This document shows positions 11,420 through 21,742 of a stretch of 64,000 bases of DNA, in pieces (position 1 is the first letter of the stretch; the number at the start of each line of letters is the position of its first letter). The DNA is from Dipteris shenzhenensis (lineage: Eukaryota > Polypodiophyta > Polypodiopsida > Gleicheniales): assembly GCA_047967505.1 (NCBI GenBank), contig CM106539.1; one strand, 5' to 3'. Both the position numbers and the translations under genes were made by a program. The notes under the pieces were generated by a model that worked only from the letters and a program-made list of their open reading frames with translations, was not told the DNA's origin and made no database searches.

Positions 11420-11768
11420 GAGGGGTTGGAACCAAATTAATCTAGTTAGGTTAGCTAACCTATATCCTCCCAGTTATTGTAACTCAGAGGTTAACCTAAC
11501 TAAGTTGACTAACTACAGTTAGTTACTAACTGAAGAGTTAGACTAACCTAATTGTTATTAAGTAATCGAGGTTAGACTAACCTAACTAAACTAACCTAAT
11601 GTCAGTTAGCTAACCCACCTAAGCTAAACTAACCTAGGTTAACTAACCTAATCTAACATCACCTAGGTTAACTTAACCTAACTAAGGGGAAAACTAACCT
11701 TCTGTAGGTTAATACTAACCTAGGGTAAAACTAACCTAACCTAGGTTAATACTAGCCTAGGGTTAGCT
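11420..11768. repeat. Degenerate CTAACC/GGTTAG block, present on both strands
   Basis: About 350 bp composed almost entirely of CTAACC, CCTAAC, GGTTAG and TTAGTTA words in both orientations, for example GGTTAGACTAACC at 11570-11582. The words are spaced irregularly, so this is not a simple tandem array. The mixed orientation creates many short palindromes. Confidence 0.85.
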
Positions 11769-11774
11769 TTTTTT

Positions 11775-12017
11775 TTTGGGTACCATGGGGGGGGGGCTTC
11801 CTCGACGTGGTGCGGGGGAGGGGGGGGTTCGAGTAGGGGGGGGAAGGGGGAAGGGGACGGAAGGGAGGGGGTATGCAGGGGAGGGGAGGGGAGAGGGGGT
11901 GGTATGGGGCGCCGGGTGGAGAGCGGGGGCGCTGGGCGGAGAGGGGTGAGCGGGGGCAGAGGGGGGCATTGGCGGGGCGGGCTTAGGTCTTTAGGGGAGG
12001 AGCGACTGGTGAGGGGG

Positions 12018-12078
<61 letters not shown>

Positions 12079-12525
12079 AGGGAAAGAAAGAGATAGAAAG
12101 AGAGAGAAAGAAAGAGAGAGGGGGAGGGAAAGAGAGGTAGAAAGAGAGAGAAAGAAAGAGAGAGGGGGAGGGAAAGAGAGCTAGAAAGAGAGAGAAAGAG
12201 AGAGGGGGGGAGGGAAAAAGAGGGAGAGTGAAAGAGAGAGGGGGAGGGAAAGAGAGGTAGAAAGAGAGAGAAAGAGAGAGAGGGGGAGGGAAAGAGAGGG
12301 AGAAAGAGAGAGAAAGAGAATGAGGGGGAGGGAAAGAGAGGTAGAAAGAGAGAGAAAAAAAGAGAGGGGGAAAGAAAGAGAGAGGGAGAGAGAAAGAGAG
12401 AGAGAGAGAGGGGGGGAGGGAAAGAGAGAGAAAGTATGAGAGGGGGAGGGAAAGAGAGAGGGAAAGAGAGAGAAAGGGGGAGGGATAGAGAGAGAAAGAG
12501 AGAGAGAGAGAGGGGGGGGAGGGAA

Positions 12526-12557
<32 letters not shown>

Positions 12558-13415
12558 GGGGGGAGGGAAAGAGAGAGAGAAAGAAAGAGAAAGGGGGAAA
12601 GTGAGAGAGAGAGAAAGGGGGAGGGCGTGGTGGTGAAGGGGGGTGGTGGAGATGGAGAGGGGAGGGGGGAAGGGGGAGATGGAGGGGGGAAAGGGAAAGG
12701 AGGGAGGGGGGAAAGGGGGGGTGGTGGAGATGGAGGGGGGAAGGGGGGGAGGGGGGAGGGGGGGAAGGGGGTGGTGGAGATGGAGGGGGGGAGGGGGTGG
12801 TGGAGATGGAGGGGGGGAGGGGGAGGGGGGAGGGGGTGGTGGAGATGGAGATGGAGGGGGGAAGGGGGAGGGGGTGGTGGAGATGGAGGGGGGGGAGGGG
12901 ATGGTGGAGATAGAGATGGAGGGGGGAGGGGGAGATGGAGGGGGAAAAGGGGGGAGGGGGTGGTGGAGGGGGGGAAGGGGGTGGTGGAGATGGAGGGGGG
13001 GAGGGGGGAAGGGGCGGTGGAGATGGAGGGGGGGAGGGGGAGGGGGGAGGGGGTGGTGGAGATGGAGATGGAGGGGGGAGGGGGTGGTGGAGATGGAGAT
13101 GGAAGGGGGAGGGGGAGATGGAGGGGGAAAAGGGGGGAGGGGGTGGTGGAGATAGAGGGGGGGAAGGGGGTAGTGGAGATGGAGGGGGGGAGGGGGAGAT
13201 GGAGATGGAGATGGAAGGGGAAGGGGGGGAGGGGGTGGTGGTGAAGATGGAGGGGGGGGGAGGGGGTGGTGGAGATGGAGATGGAGGGAGGAGGGGGAGA
13301 TGGAGGGGGGAAAAGGGGGAAGGGGGAGGGGGAGATGGAGATGGAGGGGGGATGGTGGAAATGGGAGGGGGGGTGGTGGAAATGGGAGGGGGGAAAAAAA
13401 AGAGAGAAGAAAAAG
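11775..13415 (+). repeat. 1.6-kb polypurine tract: (GA)n, then GGGGGAGATGGAG-type repeats
   Basis: The plus strand is almost pure purine apart from scattered T. After a G-rich lead-in it is (GA)n mixed with GGGGGAGGGAAAGAGAG units to about 12620. Then come 12-40-bp units built from GGGGGAGGGGGTGGTGGAGATGG to about 13400. Long open frames on both strands (458 aa Pro/Ser minus, 205 aa Gly/Glu plus) are artefacts of the repeat. It lies in the presumed leader of the minus-strand gypsy element, whose RNA would be polypyrimidine here. Confidence 0.95.
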
Positions 13416-13429
13416 AACTTGACGGATGA

Positions 13430-14335
13430 AAATCCAAAGGGAGAGAAGTGGTCACCTGAACGCTCTCCAAGTCTTTCTCGATGTAACGGGATTGCTGAGG
13501 AACAATGGACGGTGGGTGGATGGCTAGGTTATTGCTGCGAGATGGGCTCAAAGTCACTTACAATGTGAGGATGGGAGTAAGGTGGTGGTTGATGGAGAGG
13601 GAGGAGTGTCTTGCGTAGGGCTTGGAATGAAGTAGAGGATGGAGGAAAAATGTAAAAGATGAAGAATGAGGGGGTGAAGTGGGTTTTTATAGGAAATGAG
13701 TTTAGGTTTAGGGTTAAACCCTAAACTCTTCCCGAGTTGTAACTTGTTATGGATAGCTCGGATTGCTCTTTTGCAAAAAGGTGAAATGATCAAAATTGCA
13801 AGCTCTACGCATTCGTGTCCACTACCTAGCCTGATTGTTTATCAAGTGGCTTCTATTTAAGAAATAAAGAAAATTTCTTAAGGTAGTAACCCAAGGTTGG
13901 TGCTTGGGGTAGATATGTTTGGCTAGAAATGGAAAAAAATTTTACTCTCCTTGCCCTTGAGTGTTATGTTTGTGAAAGTTCGAAGTAGTTTATTTTATTT
14001 TTTTACACATACCTACGTATGTTTTACTCATTACTTGAGACGCTAGTCTCCTCGGCCGCGGGGCCAAATATTGGCTCTTTCCTATGGCTTTCGTAGGAAG
14101 AGCACGTTCTTCTCAGTATGTAGGGTTCCGAGGCTTTTTGTCACCTACAGATATATTGGGGTTGTCGTTTGTAGTATACGTGTAGCTTAGGACCTCGAGT
14201 CGTGTTCCGGTGAGAGAAAAGGCTTAAGTGTGGTAAGCAAACACAGTGCATGCATGTGTAAAAGGAACATGTATCATCATGGTTGAGGTAATGAAGACTT
14301 TTGCCTTCATTGAGGGTTGTAGGGTTTAGGAGGAG
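13430..14335 (-). other. Probable LTR or leader of the gypsy element, with TATA and telomere-like palindrome
   Basis: On the minus strand CCTATAAAAACCC lies at about 13682-13695, a good TATA box. Beside it, 13701-13726 contains TTTAGGG facing CCCTAAA, a near-perfect inversion of the plant telomere unit. I could not define LTR ends or a second copy, so the LTR assignment is by position and promoter only. Confidence 0.35.
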
Positions 14336-14339
14336 TTTA

Positions 14340-14545
14340 AGGGTTAGGGGGAGGTTCCAGGGTTTAGAAGAGGTTCCAGGGTTAGAAAGAGGTTCCAGAG
14401 TTTAGAAGAGGTTTCAGAGTTTAGAAGGAGGTTCCAGGGTTAGAAGGAGATTCCAGAGTTTAGAAGAGGTTCCAGGGTTAGAAGGAGTTTCTAGAGTTTA
14501 GAAGAGGTTCCAGGGTTAGAAGGAGCTCCAAGGTTTAGAGTAGAG
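14340..14545. repeat. Minisatellite, 18-19-bp unit, about 10 copies
   Basis: Units of the type AGGTTCCAGGGTTAGAAG alternate with AGGTTCCAGAGTTTAGAAG and follow one another with few changes. The TTAGGG-like core echoes the telomere-like motif 600 bp away. Confidence 0.85.
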
Positions 14546-14624
14546 TACATGGTGGAGAACTCGTCTCCCTCGTAGATCATGGAGTTTAAGGGTTGAGGAA
14601 CTAAGGGTTTAGGGGGAGCATAGG

Positions 14625-14790
14625 AGTGGGAGAGGAAGAAGGTGTAAGAGCATGGGGGAAAGAAGAGAGAGGAGGGAGGAGGAGGAGGAGGGAGGAGGAG
14701 AAGGGAGGAGGAGGAGGGAGGAGGAGAAGGGAGGAGGAGGAGGGAGGAGGAGGAGGGAGGAGGAGAGGGAGAGGATGGGTTGCAAGGTTG
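14625..14790 (+). repeat. GGAGGA-type purine microsatellite
   Basis: A run of GAGGAGGAGGAGGGAGGAGGA-like words. Open frames over it are repeat artefacts. Confidence 0.9.
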
Positions 14791-14935
14791 GAGGAGAGGG
14801 GAGGAGGAGTTGCAAGGTTAGGACATGCTTTTGGATGTGGAGTGCAAGGAAACATGGACACTTGAGACAATTGCTTGGAATACCAAAGTAGAGCTCAACA
14901 CAATGCCCCAAAGAGTGCGGGCTTCATTCCATTAT

Positions 14936-15095
14936 GGGGTATTTATACAAGTTGGAGAGCTTCTCTCTCTGCATGTAGGAATTGTAACACATTCTCTCTC
15001 TACATGTAGAACTCGCATATAGAAGTTGTAGAAGTCGTATGTAGAACTTGTATGTAGCAGTTGTATGTAGAACTTGCATGTAGAACATGCAAATT
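14936..15095 (-). repeat. TATA-like site and short GTATGTAGAACTT tandem repeats
   Basis: Read minus, TTGTATAAATACCCC at about 14936-14950 is a second TATA-like sequence. On the plus side, 14970-15095 repeats a 13-16-bp word ((G/C)ATGTAGAACTTG) about seven times with changes. This again suggests promoter or leader sequence of a retroelement. Confidence 0.5.
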
Positions 15096-15099
15096 GGAT

Positions 15100-16440
15100 T
15101 TCTAAGAGGGATTATTTCTAGCCTTATGCAAGTACAAGTGGAGCTTTGCCGCTACTCTACACACACATTATGTTCTACCTAAGTCCATGTTGACACAAAG
15201 TCAACATGTTTAATTTGTTTTCTTGGGAGTTGGCTACACTAGAGTCTCTTTCATGCAAGATGCATGTTATTTTAGTCATCGAGACTCTAAAGTAGTTAGC
15301 ACAAGTGGAAAATATCTACTCCAAATATGCTCACAAGGATCTTAATCCATGCAAGGGTTGTGTTAATCCCACTAAAAATTGCATTTGTCTCTATGAAATT
15401 CAACATACATTGCAATGACTTTGTTTTCCTTAATGAGAACTATTCCAATACGTATAAAATTTTTTAGATGTAAATAATGCCTTAGATGATACCTATAGAT
15501 CCGATTGTTGGGGCATGAGATGTTCAATTATTTTGAGCCAATGATCCTCGAGTTCAAAAAAAAAGGAATTATGCACTTATAAGGATCCATGTAAAATCTC
15601 ACGTTTGCAAAAGGTAGTTTTTTACATGCAACCAAAAGTAGAATGTTGCAAGATCACTAAGGTACATTGAATGTAGAGGAAGAACATGTGCAAGGAAAAT
15701 CTCCAAAATGGGGGCATTGAAATACAATGATGCAAAACGCTTTCTTGCAATTCTTGGATGCAAGGAAAGGGGCCTGACTACCATTCTTAGATAACTTGAT
15801 TCAATTGTATCGTTTAGCTCTACTATGATGAAGTGTTTCCTAATGTACATGGTTTGAAAGGTGTTTTTGAACACCACATTTATCCAATGGATGTCAAAAC
15901 TTTGAAATAATCCTATTGCATAGGTAAATATTGCAAATTGGTTATAACATGCTCATGATTTTGTTTAAAAGTCAAGGAGATCAAATCACTCCATAAACTC
16001 AAATTCATCCATTAAAAACATAGAACTTTGCTAAGAAAGAATCTCTTAAAGAAGTCTTACAAGCAATGACAATGAATCTAGGTTTCTTTGAGTTTTCAGG
16101 AAACTACGTAGTAAAAAGATAAAGACGATTTGCATAGAGAAGTTTTGGTGTTTCAAAATCACATCCGTTCTACATAGAGGACGAATAGCGTATGGCTTTG
16201 CACTTAACTTCTCTTAAAAAAGATTGCAAATAAAACTTTTTGCAAGTGAAGACAAAAGCATTTGAACATTTGCGCACATAAGAATTCACGAACTTTTGCT
16301 AGAATCAAAAGTGATCATACATTCTTTAAGATCCCAAAGATTGAAGGAAATGATCAAAGCGAATGGGATTGGGATGCATCGTAGTTTGAATAGAAAGCGT
16401 AACAAATGTGGAACAGAGAGCTGTTTATGTAAACCTTACG
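15100..16440. other. No gene recognised
   Basis: A/T-rich sequence with no supported coding region. One minus frame of 92 aa (15599-15877) has no family signature. Confidence 0.5.
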
Positions 16441-16446
16441 AATAAT

Positions 16447-16604
16447 GCGCTTCAGTGCGGATAGAATTACGTAATGCAAGCTCATAGAACTGTCTAATTG
16501 CGCTGCAGTGCGGATAAAATTACATAATACAAGCTCATAGAACGGTCTAATTGCGCTGCAGTTGCGGATAGAATTACTTAATACAAGCTCATAGAATTGT
16601 CTGA
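16447..16604. repeat. 53-bp tandem repeat, 3 copies, downstream of the protease gene
   Basis: GCGCTKCAGTGCGGATARAA starts at 16447, 16500 and 16553. Each is followed by TTACxTAATxCAAGCTCATAGAA. The block begins about 170 bp beyond the stop codon of the minus-strand protease gene, so it lies in or near the 3' untranslated region. Confidence 0.85.
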
Positions 16605-16770
16605 TACAGACTAAGATTACATAGGTATTTTGTGGATGGAGTTTATGGAGCACACCAGTTGATCGTATGCTGCGGAGGAGAATAGAAGTATATAATACAG
16701 GCCCTTAAGATATGCAGCTTGCAGCTTGTTGAGCACAGCGTCATTTGTGCAGCGTAAGCACACCGATCCC

Positions 16771-18264
16771 TCAGCACTGGTTGGCAGCAAAACCAATCCT
16801 AGAATACTTGCCATCAAACACCACCCTGAAACCTTGCTGTTGCACATTCCCGATGATTGAAAGCCCCCCCGCGGTGCTTGCAAAGGCAAGGCAGTATGTG
16901 GCTTCGTTGTCCACAGGGATGAGGAAGTTTTTTGGAGGCAAGGATACCACTGCAGTCCCAAAGTGAAACGCCAGAGTGGGCACTCTTACAGAGGTCCTCC
17001 CAGATAGATCGTAGCAAGTATCGAACAGAGCGAACCCCCCAGTGGAAGGCAGGCTCCTTGTGGCTGCTCGGAACGCGCTCCGCAGAGGACCATAGGCCGT
17101 TTCCACCAGTCTCGTCACAGATGTGCCAGAATCTATAATAACACCTCCGTTGCCAGTACTCCCATCGATCTTGAAAGCTGATGCAGGGATGGTCAGCAGA
17201 TTGCCTCCTACGCTTATGCCTGTCAGCGAGACGTAGTAGAAGGTGTCCAGCTTCAGATTCTTCACAAGGGGAGTGAAGACTGTGCCTCTAGGAATGGCAG
17301 CGTTGCCGAAGATCAAGCTGGAGAAACCCTCTGTATCCCTGTCTACCAGACAATAAGAAAACGTCTTGCCATAGGACGCTCCTATTTGTGATGGGAAGGA
17401 TAGCGATCCCCCGCCGAGTCCAAGTAGACCAGATGCTCCGACGAACAAGCCCTCGTTATCATGCCCGCATCCCAGAGCCACGCTCCTCATGGTGGCTCCA
17501 TTGAAGCTTAGCGTCTCCATCGAAAAGTCTCCTTCTGTGAAAGATCCATCGCCATAGGCGACTTGATAAAGGCATTGCTTGGTCCTGGGCTGGCAAGTAT
17601 GGAGATCCAGCTGAGAGCATATGGACGAAGTGCAAGGTAACCTTTGGAAAGAAGAGGAGGCGCGAGGATTAAAGACGGGAACTGTTTGAGGATAGCAATC
17701 CTCACAGGGGGCACATTGAAGCCACAAGATGTCACTTCCGGTATCGAGAACCAGGAAAGTTTGACTGGCTGGAGTGCCTACTCCAAGACTGATAAAGTAT
17801 TCTCCGCTTCCCTGCTTAAATCCAGACGTCACAGGGCCGGAGAAATGGGAGATGGCCTCTTCTTCAATTGTGAAATTCGCAGCTTCCACGGCGAGCTCAC
17901 CGCTCTTGACCCCCAGAGAGGCAATGCGGGCACGGAGAGAGAGAGCGTCGACTCGAGCAGCATCCCGTCCGAGCCTCTCCCTCAGAACCTCCTGAGGCTT
18001 TGCGTGGGGATCACCGAAAGGGGAAGAAGGAGAGTCTCTGTGCATCACTCGCAAAGTGAGGCTTGCACCATTGGCATCCTGTGCACTATCTGTCCACCAG
18101 TCCAAGTTTTGGGCTTGTTGGGCCAGCGAATTCTGGTTCTCTTGCCTGAGAGGGACGACATGCAGGAGCTGGTAGCCAGCTCCCAGCTGATCTCTACGAG
18201 CGAGAGCTGCCTCGATGCAAAGAGTCAAGAAGCAGACAAACAGGATGGAACCCAACTGAGCCAT
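16771..18264 (-). CDS. Aspartic protease, A1B family, ASPG1/nepenthesin-like
   Basis: Intact, intronless, 497 aa. I chose the Met at 18264 because it opens a clear signal peptide (MAQLGSILFVCFLTLCIEAA, then LARRD). An in-frame upstream Met at 18468 would add 68 residues with no signal. A prosegment follows (LTLRVMHRDSPSSPFG at about 69-84). The mature enzyme starts near SGEYFISLGVGTP, with catalytic DTGS at 174-177 and DSGT at 378-381, flap AYGDGS at about 236, and Cys pairs (CAPCEDC, CTSSIC, CQPRTKQC) typical of nepenthesin-type enzymes. The landmarks ALGCGHDNEGLFVGA, FSYCLVDRD, DTFYYVSLTGISVGG, FDTCYDLS and SIIGNVQQQGFRV match the ASPARTIC PROTEASE IN GUARD CELL 1 subfamily. It should be secreted and self-processed, cleaving proteins in the apoplast or vacuole. 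The biological role here is unknown. Confidence 0.97.
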   Translation of the reverse strand: MAQLGSILFVCFLTLCIEAALARRDQLGAGYQLLHVVPLRQENQNSLAQQAQNLDWWTDSAQDANGASLTLRVMHRDSPSSPFGDPHAKPQEVLRERLGRDAARVDALSLRARIASLGVKSGELAVEAANFTIEEEAISHFSGPVTSGFKQGSGEYFISLGVGTPASQTFLVLDTGSDILWLQCAPCEDCYPQTVPVFNPRASSSFQRLPCTSSICSQLDLHTCQPRTKQCLYQVAYGDGSFTEGDFSMETLSFNGATMRSVALGCGHDNEGLFVGASGLLGLGGGSLSFPSQIGASYGKTFSYCLVDRDTEGFSSLIFGNAAIPRGTVFTPLVKNLKLDTFYYVSLTGISVGGNLLTIPASAFKIDGSTGNGGVIIDSGTSVTRLVETAYGPLRSAFRAATRSLPSTGGFALFDTCYDLSGRTSVRVPTLAFHFGTAVVSLPPKNFLIPVDNEATYCLAFASTAGGLSIIGNVQQQGFRVVFDGKYSRIGFAANQC

Positions 18265-18374
18265 TGAGAAAACACGTGCAAGCTTCAATGGAGGAACAGA
18301 GCTTAAACGATATCTTTGGCACGCTCTCAATGCTGCGACTTTGCAGTTTTCCTTCGACTTTCGAAATGACTCTA

Positions 18375-18525
18375 GAATTGCGTGAATTTCATCGCGAGCG
18401 CTGAAGCTCAAGTGCTTCCTAAGAGATGGAGGCTGGATGTGCACCGTGCCTTTGAAAGCACTCGTCACTAAAACTCAAATTCCGAGAAATTCAACGCGAT
18501 GGCTGAAGCTCAAGGTGCTTGCAAG
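18375..18525 (-). repeat. Imperfect direct repeat in the 5' flank of the protease gene
   Basis: A block with GCTGAAGCTCAAGTGCTT after a TTCA-rich stretch at about 18375-18418 recurs with changes (GCTGAAGCTCAAGGTGCTT) at about 18480-18522, a period of about 105 bp. It lies just upstream of the chosen start codon, in the probable 5' leader or promoter. Confidence 0.5.
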
Positions 18526-18949
18526 GAAGGGTGAAAGCGCATCGTGCCGCTCGAATGACTGACAAGGAAGAAGATGGAAGTGCAATGGAATAGTATGCAG
18601 ATGTTTCCACAGGCAACCCAACTCACCAGCAAGCAGAGTGCAACACAAACACTCGAGGGAAAAACCAGGATGAAATGGCTGAAGTTCGTGCACAGGATGC
18701 AGCTTCGGTGCTCAGGTGCAAGTTGGGATGCACAGTCTTTAAGGCCATCTTAAAGTGCCAGTGTAGTGTGAGGGAGACGCGTATAAGAATCTACAGGAGG
18801 GTCTCTGAGGCATCAAGCTGGAAAACCACAGCAAGGATGATTGATGCTTGACAGAAGCCTCGTGACCTTTAGTCTTATTAGAGAGGCCTACACCTCAATG
18901 GAGAGTGGGCACCTCAGAAACCGCATGATTTGCAAGTTGGAAAGAGGCC

Positions 18950-19310
18950 TAAAGACTCATGGCAACTCCATTATCTGGAATTGGAAATGTGCCCTAAGGT
19001 CCTAATCAGGTGTCGGCAGCTGCACGATTCAGGCATAAACGGACTAAGTTCTTAATGGACCTGTCAAATGGAATCTTCATTGTCAAGAGAGCAGACTTTT
19101 AGAGTCCGACGTGCGCACGGTACAAGCCCATAAAGACTCATGGCAACTCCATTATCTGGAATTGGAAACGTGCCTTAAGGTCCTAATCGGGCGTGGGCAG
19201 CTGCACGATTCAGTCATAAACGGACTGAGTTCTTAATGGACCTGTGAAATGGCATTTTGATTGCAAGAGTTAGCAGACTTCTAGAGTCCGCTCAGTACAA
19301 GCCCATAGTA
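18950..19310. repeat. 181-bp tandem duplication
   Basis: TAAAGACTCATGGCAACTCC begins at 18950 and again at 19131. The two units stay alignable to TACAAGCCCAT at their ends, with scattered substitutions and short indels. No coding meaning was seen. It sits about 700 bp upstream of the protease start. Confidence 0.9.
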
Positions 19311-20810
19311 CGTGAGGGCTTTGTTTATTGTAGTCCTGAGGCCTGAGTCCTGACTGATGGCTATGTCACGCTTATAAGACATTAGAACCTGGAAGCCCTT
19401 AAGGCTTATGGGCTTTAAAGTTCAATGCGGTGCATGTTTTTCTGAGCCTTGAAAATTAAAGGTACCACCAAGATCGGGTGAAATTATAAAAGTCCATAAA
19501 AATTTATACTCTTACGGGGATTTATAACTAAAATATGTAAATCCTAGCCCTTAAAATTAAAGGCAACCTTCAACTCCAACCTGTATTTTTCAATTTCAAC
19601 CAAGAATTTTATATGCTCAACCGGGTTTGGTGAGCACTGGTTCAATGAACACACTCATTACGGGCACCTGTGGGTACTCAGCAGGCTTTTGCATCTCATT
19701 TGCTTAGATTTTGCAGTCAAAGTCTTAACAGGTACTCTAAAGTTGGGGAGAAATCTGAGCTAGTTTTTCTCCATTTCAGCCGATGCAAACTACACTCAAG
19801 GGAGGTTTTTGCTTAACACTCGTAGTGGGTACATGATTTGGACTCTGGAGCTTCGAAAGCAGCCTGATCGGTATCTGTGGGCAGTGGGCATTGCTGCTCC
19901 AGCCTGCAATCGAAGCAATCGTTCAGTATGCTTTCAGTGCTGGAGAAGGAAGAGGCGCATTAGAGTGATTGCGTGTAGGTAGCTATGGCCGAAAGGGGCA
20001 CTAACTGATTGCGTGTAGGTAGCTATGGTTGCATACAATAAGAAAACCACGCAAAGGCGAAGCTTTTTCGCCATCCGGAAAACCCCCCAAGGAGCAAAAA
20101 CTTTTGGTGGAGTGGAAAACCTGCAATCCTCCTGGCCGGCTGAATGTGGCCTTGCAAAACCGCCAACCGTCAAAACCGTCACTACCACATGAAGACGAGG
20201 CGCTGCTAATGGAATTGCTGTGGACGCCTGGGCAGCTTCATTAATGTGCGACAGCGGGGAAGCCATGCACCGTGGCGCTGACTCCTGAGGGCAGGAAAGA
20301 AGGCAAAGGGACAGCGTCTGTCTTGAGCAGAGCTTGTAAAAGTGTGAGCTGTTCCAAAATGCAGCACAGGCGAGAATCAACTGTACATGGATGATGGTGA
20401 GCGAGACACGGGCGATATCGTCGATTGCGGGGAACACAGGATGGAATGAGATACTTGGAAGCAACGAATCACGCTTTGTGTCCCTTTCTGGAGGGCATTC
20501 CAACCCGCAGCTGGGCCTCGTAAGATCCGTCGATCTTGATGAAACGAGTACTCAGACCCGTCTCCGATGGATTGGTTTGTTCCCAATTCATAATGCTGTA
20601 CGCCTGCAATCCAAACCTTTGTTATCGCAATGCTTTTTTTAAATAAATCTAATTTATTTGAATGATTTTAAAGGAAATTTCAAATTGGATCTTCGTTAAG
20701 CATTAGCAAATTCGATGGTGTTGCATGTTTGTATATCTCTTATTTTTCTAAATTAAAAACTATTTGAGAGAAGATAATTTTATTTTTAAAAGCCATTTCT
20801 TAAAAGTCTA
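19311..20810. other. No supported gene; one unexplained minus-strand frame
   Basis: A 189-codon minus frame (20503-19934) has no domain signature. Its last 46 codons start with Met and read like a signal peptide (MAKKLRLCVVFLLYATIATY), which may be chance. A short direct repeat, GATTGCGTGTAGGTAGCTAT, occurs at about 19967 and 20008. Confidence 0.3.
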
Positions 20811-20816
20811 AGAGGT

Positions 20817-20920
20817 GTGTGTGTACTCGATGTGTGTGAATTTATACAGGTGTATAAATTCTAAGAGGTGTGTGTGTGTACTCGATGTGTGTGAATTTAT
20901 ACAGGTGTATCGTAGAACAT
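20817..20920. repeat. 53-bp tandem duplication
   Basis: TCTAAGAGGTGTGTGTGTAC through TTTATACAGGTGTAT is repeated once, with a period of 53 bp and an extra GT in the second copy. Confidence 0.9.
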
Positions 20921-21009
20921 TGCTAGAGCTCTAGAATACAACTATGCTAAGAGCTTTTTAATGCAAATATGTCATAAGATAGTATCTAAAATCTATGTGA
21001 GGACTCCAT

Positions 21010-21742
21010 GCCATAGTATCTTCAATGCTCCCATGTTTTGCATACATATCCACTAAAGTGGTTCCCACAAAGCCACTCATAAAAACATTGGAGTCGGCAG
21101 GTCTCTACCTTTCACCAAACTTCTTGTCTGATCAAACTTCTTCTTCTAGTGTTGCAAGGCTATTGCAAGCGTTCAATACGTCAATGAGTGTTTAGGTAAT
21201 CGGTTTGATGCCTTCTCGCTACATTCGAGCATACAAATCCAAAGCTCACACACCCTCTTTCCACTTACTACAACCCATGATCAAGACCAAGAATTCTCCT
21301 CAAAATAGGGAAATTGGTGTACATATCCACCAAATTATTTCCCACAAACACATAAGAGAGTAAGTCACTCTTAACTACTTAGGAGTGGACGATTACTCTA
21401 GGCATCCTACTATCATGGATTTTGGGGTCAAGCTACTCCCCTCCTTTCATTACTGCCAAGCTATTGCAAGCCTTCAAGCACCAATACATGTTTGGTTATT
21501 TGGATGCACACCTTCCTCGCACATCTGTGCATATGCCTCTAAAGCTAGGCCCCCCTTATTGCTTGGCATACCCCAAGATCATGGCAATCCATGTAAGCAC
21601 ATCACAATGAGGAAATTCATTGGAAACACATTTTGCATACATATTGACCAAGGTATTTCCCATATCACTATGAGGCAATTCACTAAAGATATGGCATGCA
21701 TCACCATAACCACATCATGATGAGGCAATTCAATCGAAGACA
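21010..21742 (-). pseudogene. PPR protein pseudogene, 3' part
   Basis: Minus-strand pieces in several frames carry the landmarks of PLS-class PPR repeats. These are ALEAYAQMCEEGVHPNNQT and GNTLVNMYAKC near 21640, GNNLVDMYTN near 21350, ALDLYARM and KPIT-TLIDVLNACNSLATLEE near 21180, and VGTTLVDMYAKHGSIED near 21045. PPR proteins bind organellar RNA. Stops and frameshifts in each unit rule out function. The gene continues at 23224-24000 beyond an inserted LTR element. Confidence 0.85.

Noticed and set aside
11420-11768. Interstitial telomere array
   Set aside because: The word is CTAACC in both orientations, not the plant TTTAGGG in one orientation.
12627-13429. Overlapping Gly/Glu-rich plus frames of 160-205 codons
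   Set aside because: The same simple repeat read in other frames. There is no complex sequence or start context.
12181-13557. 458-codon minus-strand open frame rich in Pro, Ser and Leu
   Set aside because: It is the translation of the polypurine/polypyrimidine repeat. Frames are also open on the other strand, and composition alone explains its length.
14601-14911. Pro/Ser/Leu-rich frames over the GGAGGA tract
   Set aside because: Microsatellite artefact.
17644-18267. 207-codon plus frame opposite the protease gene
   Set aside because: Shadow of the minus-strand protease. It lacks domain signatures, and the minus frame has full catalytic motifs.
19934-20503. 189-codon minus frame as a gene
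   Set aside because: No recognisable domain, and no support from repeats or paralogues. The signal-like stretch near its end is short.
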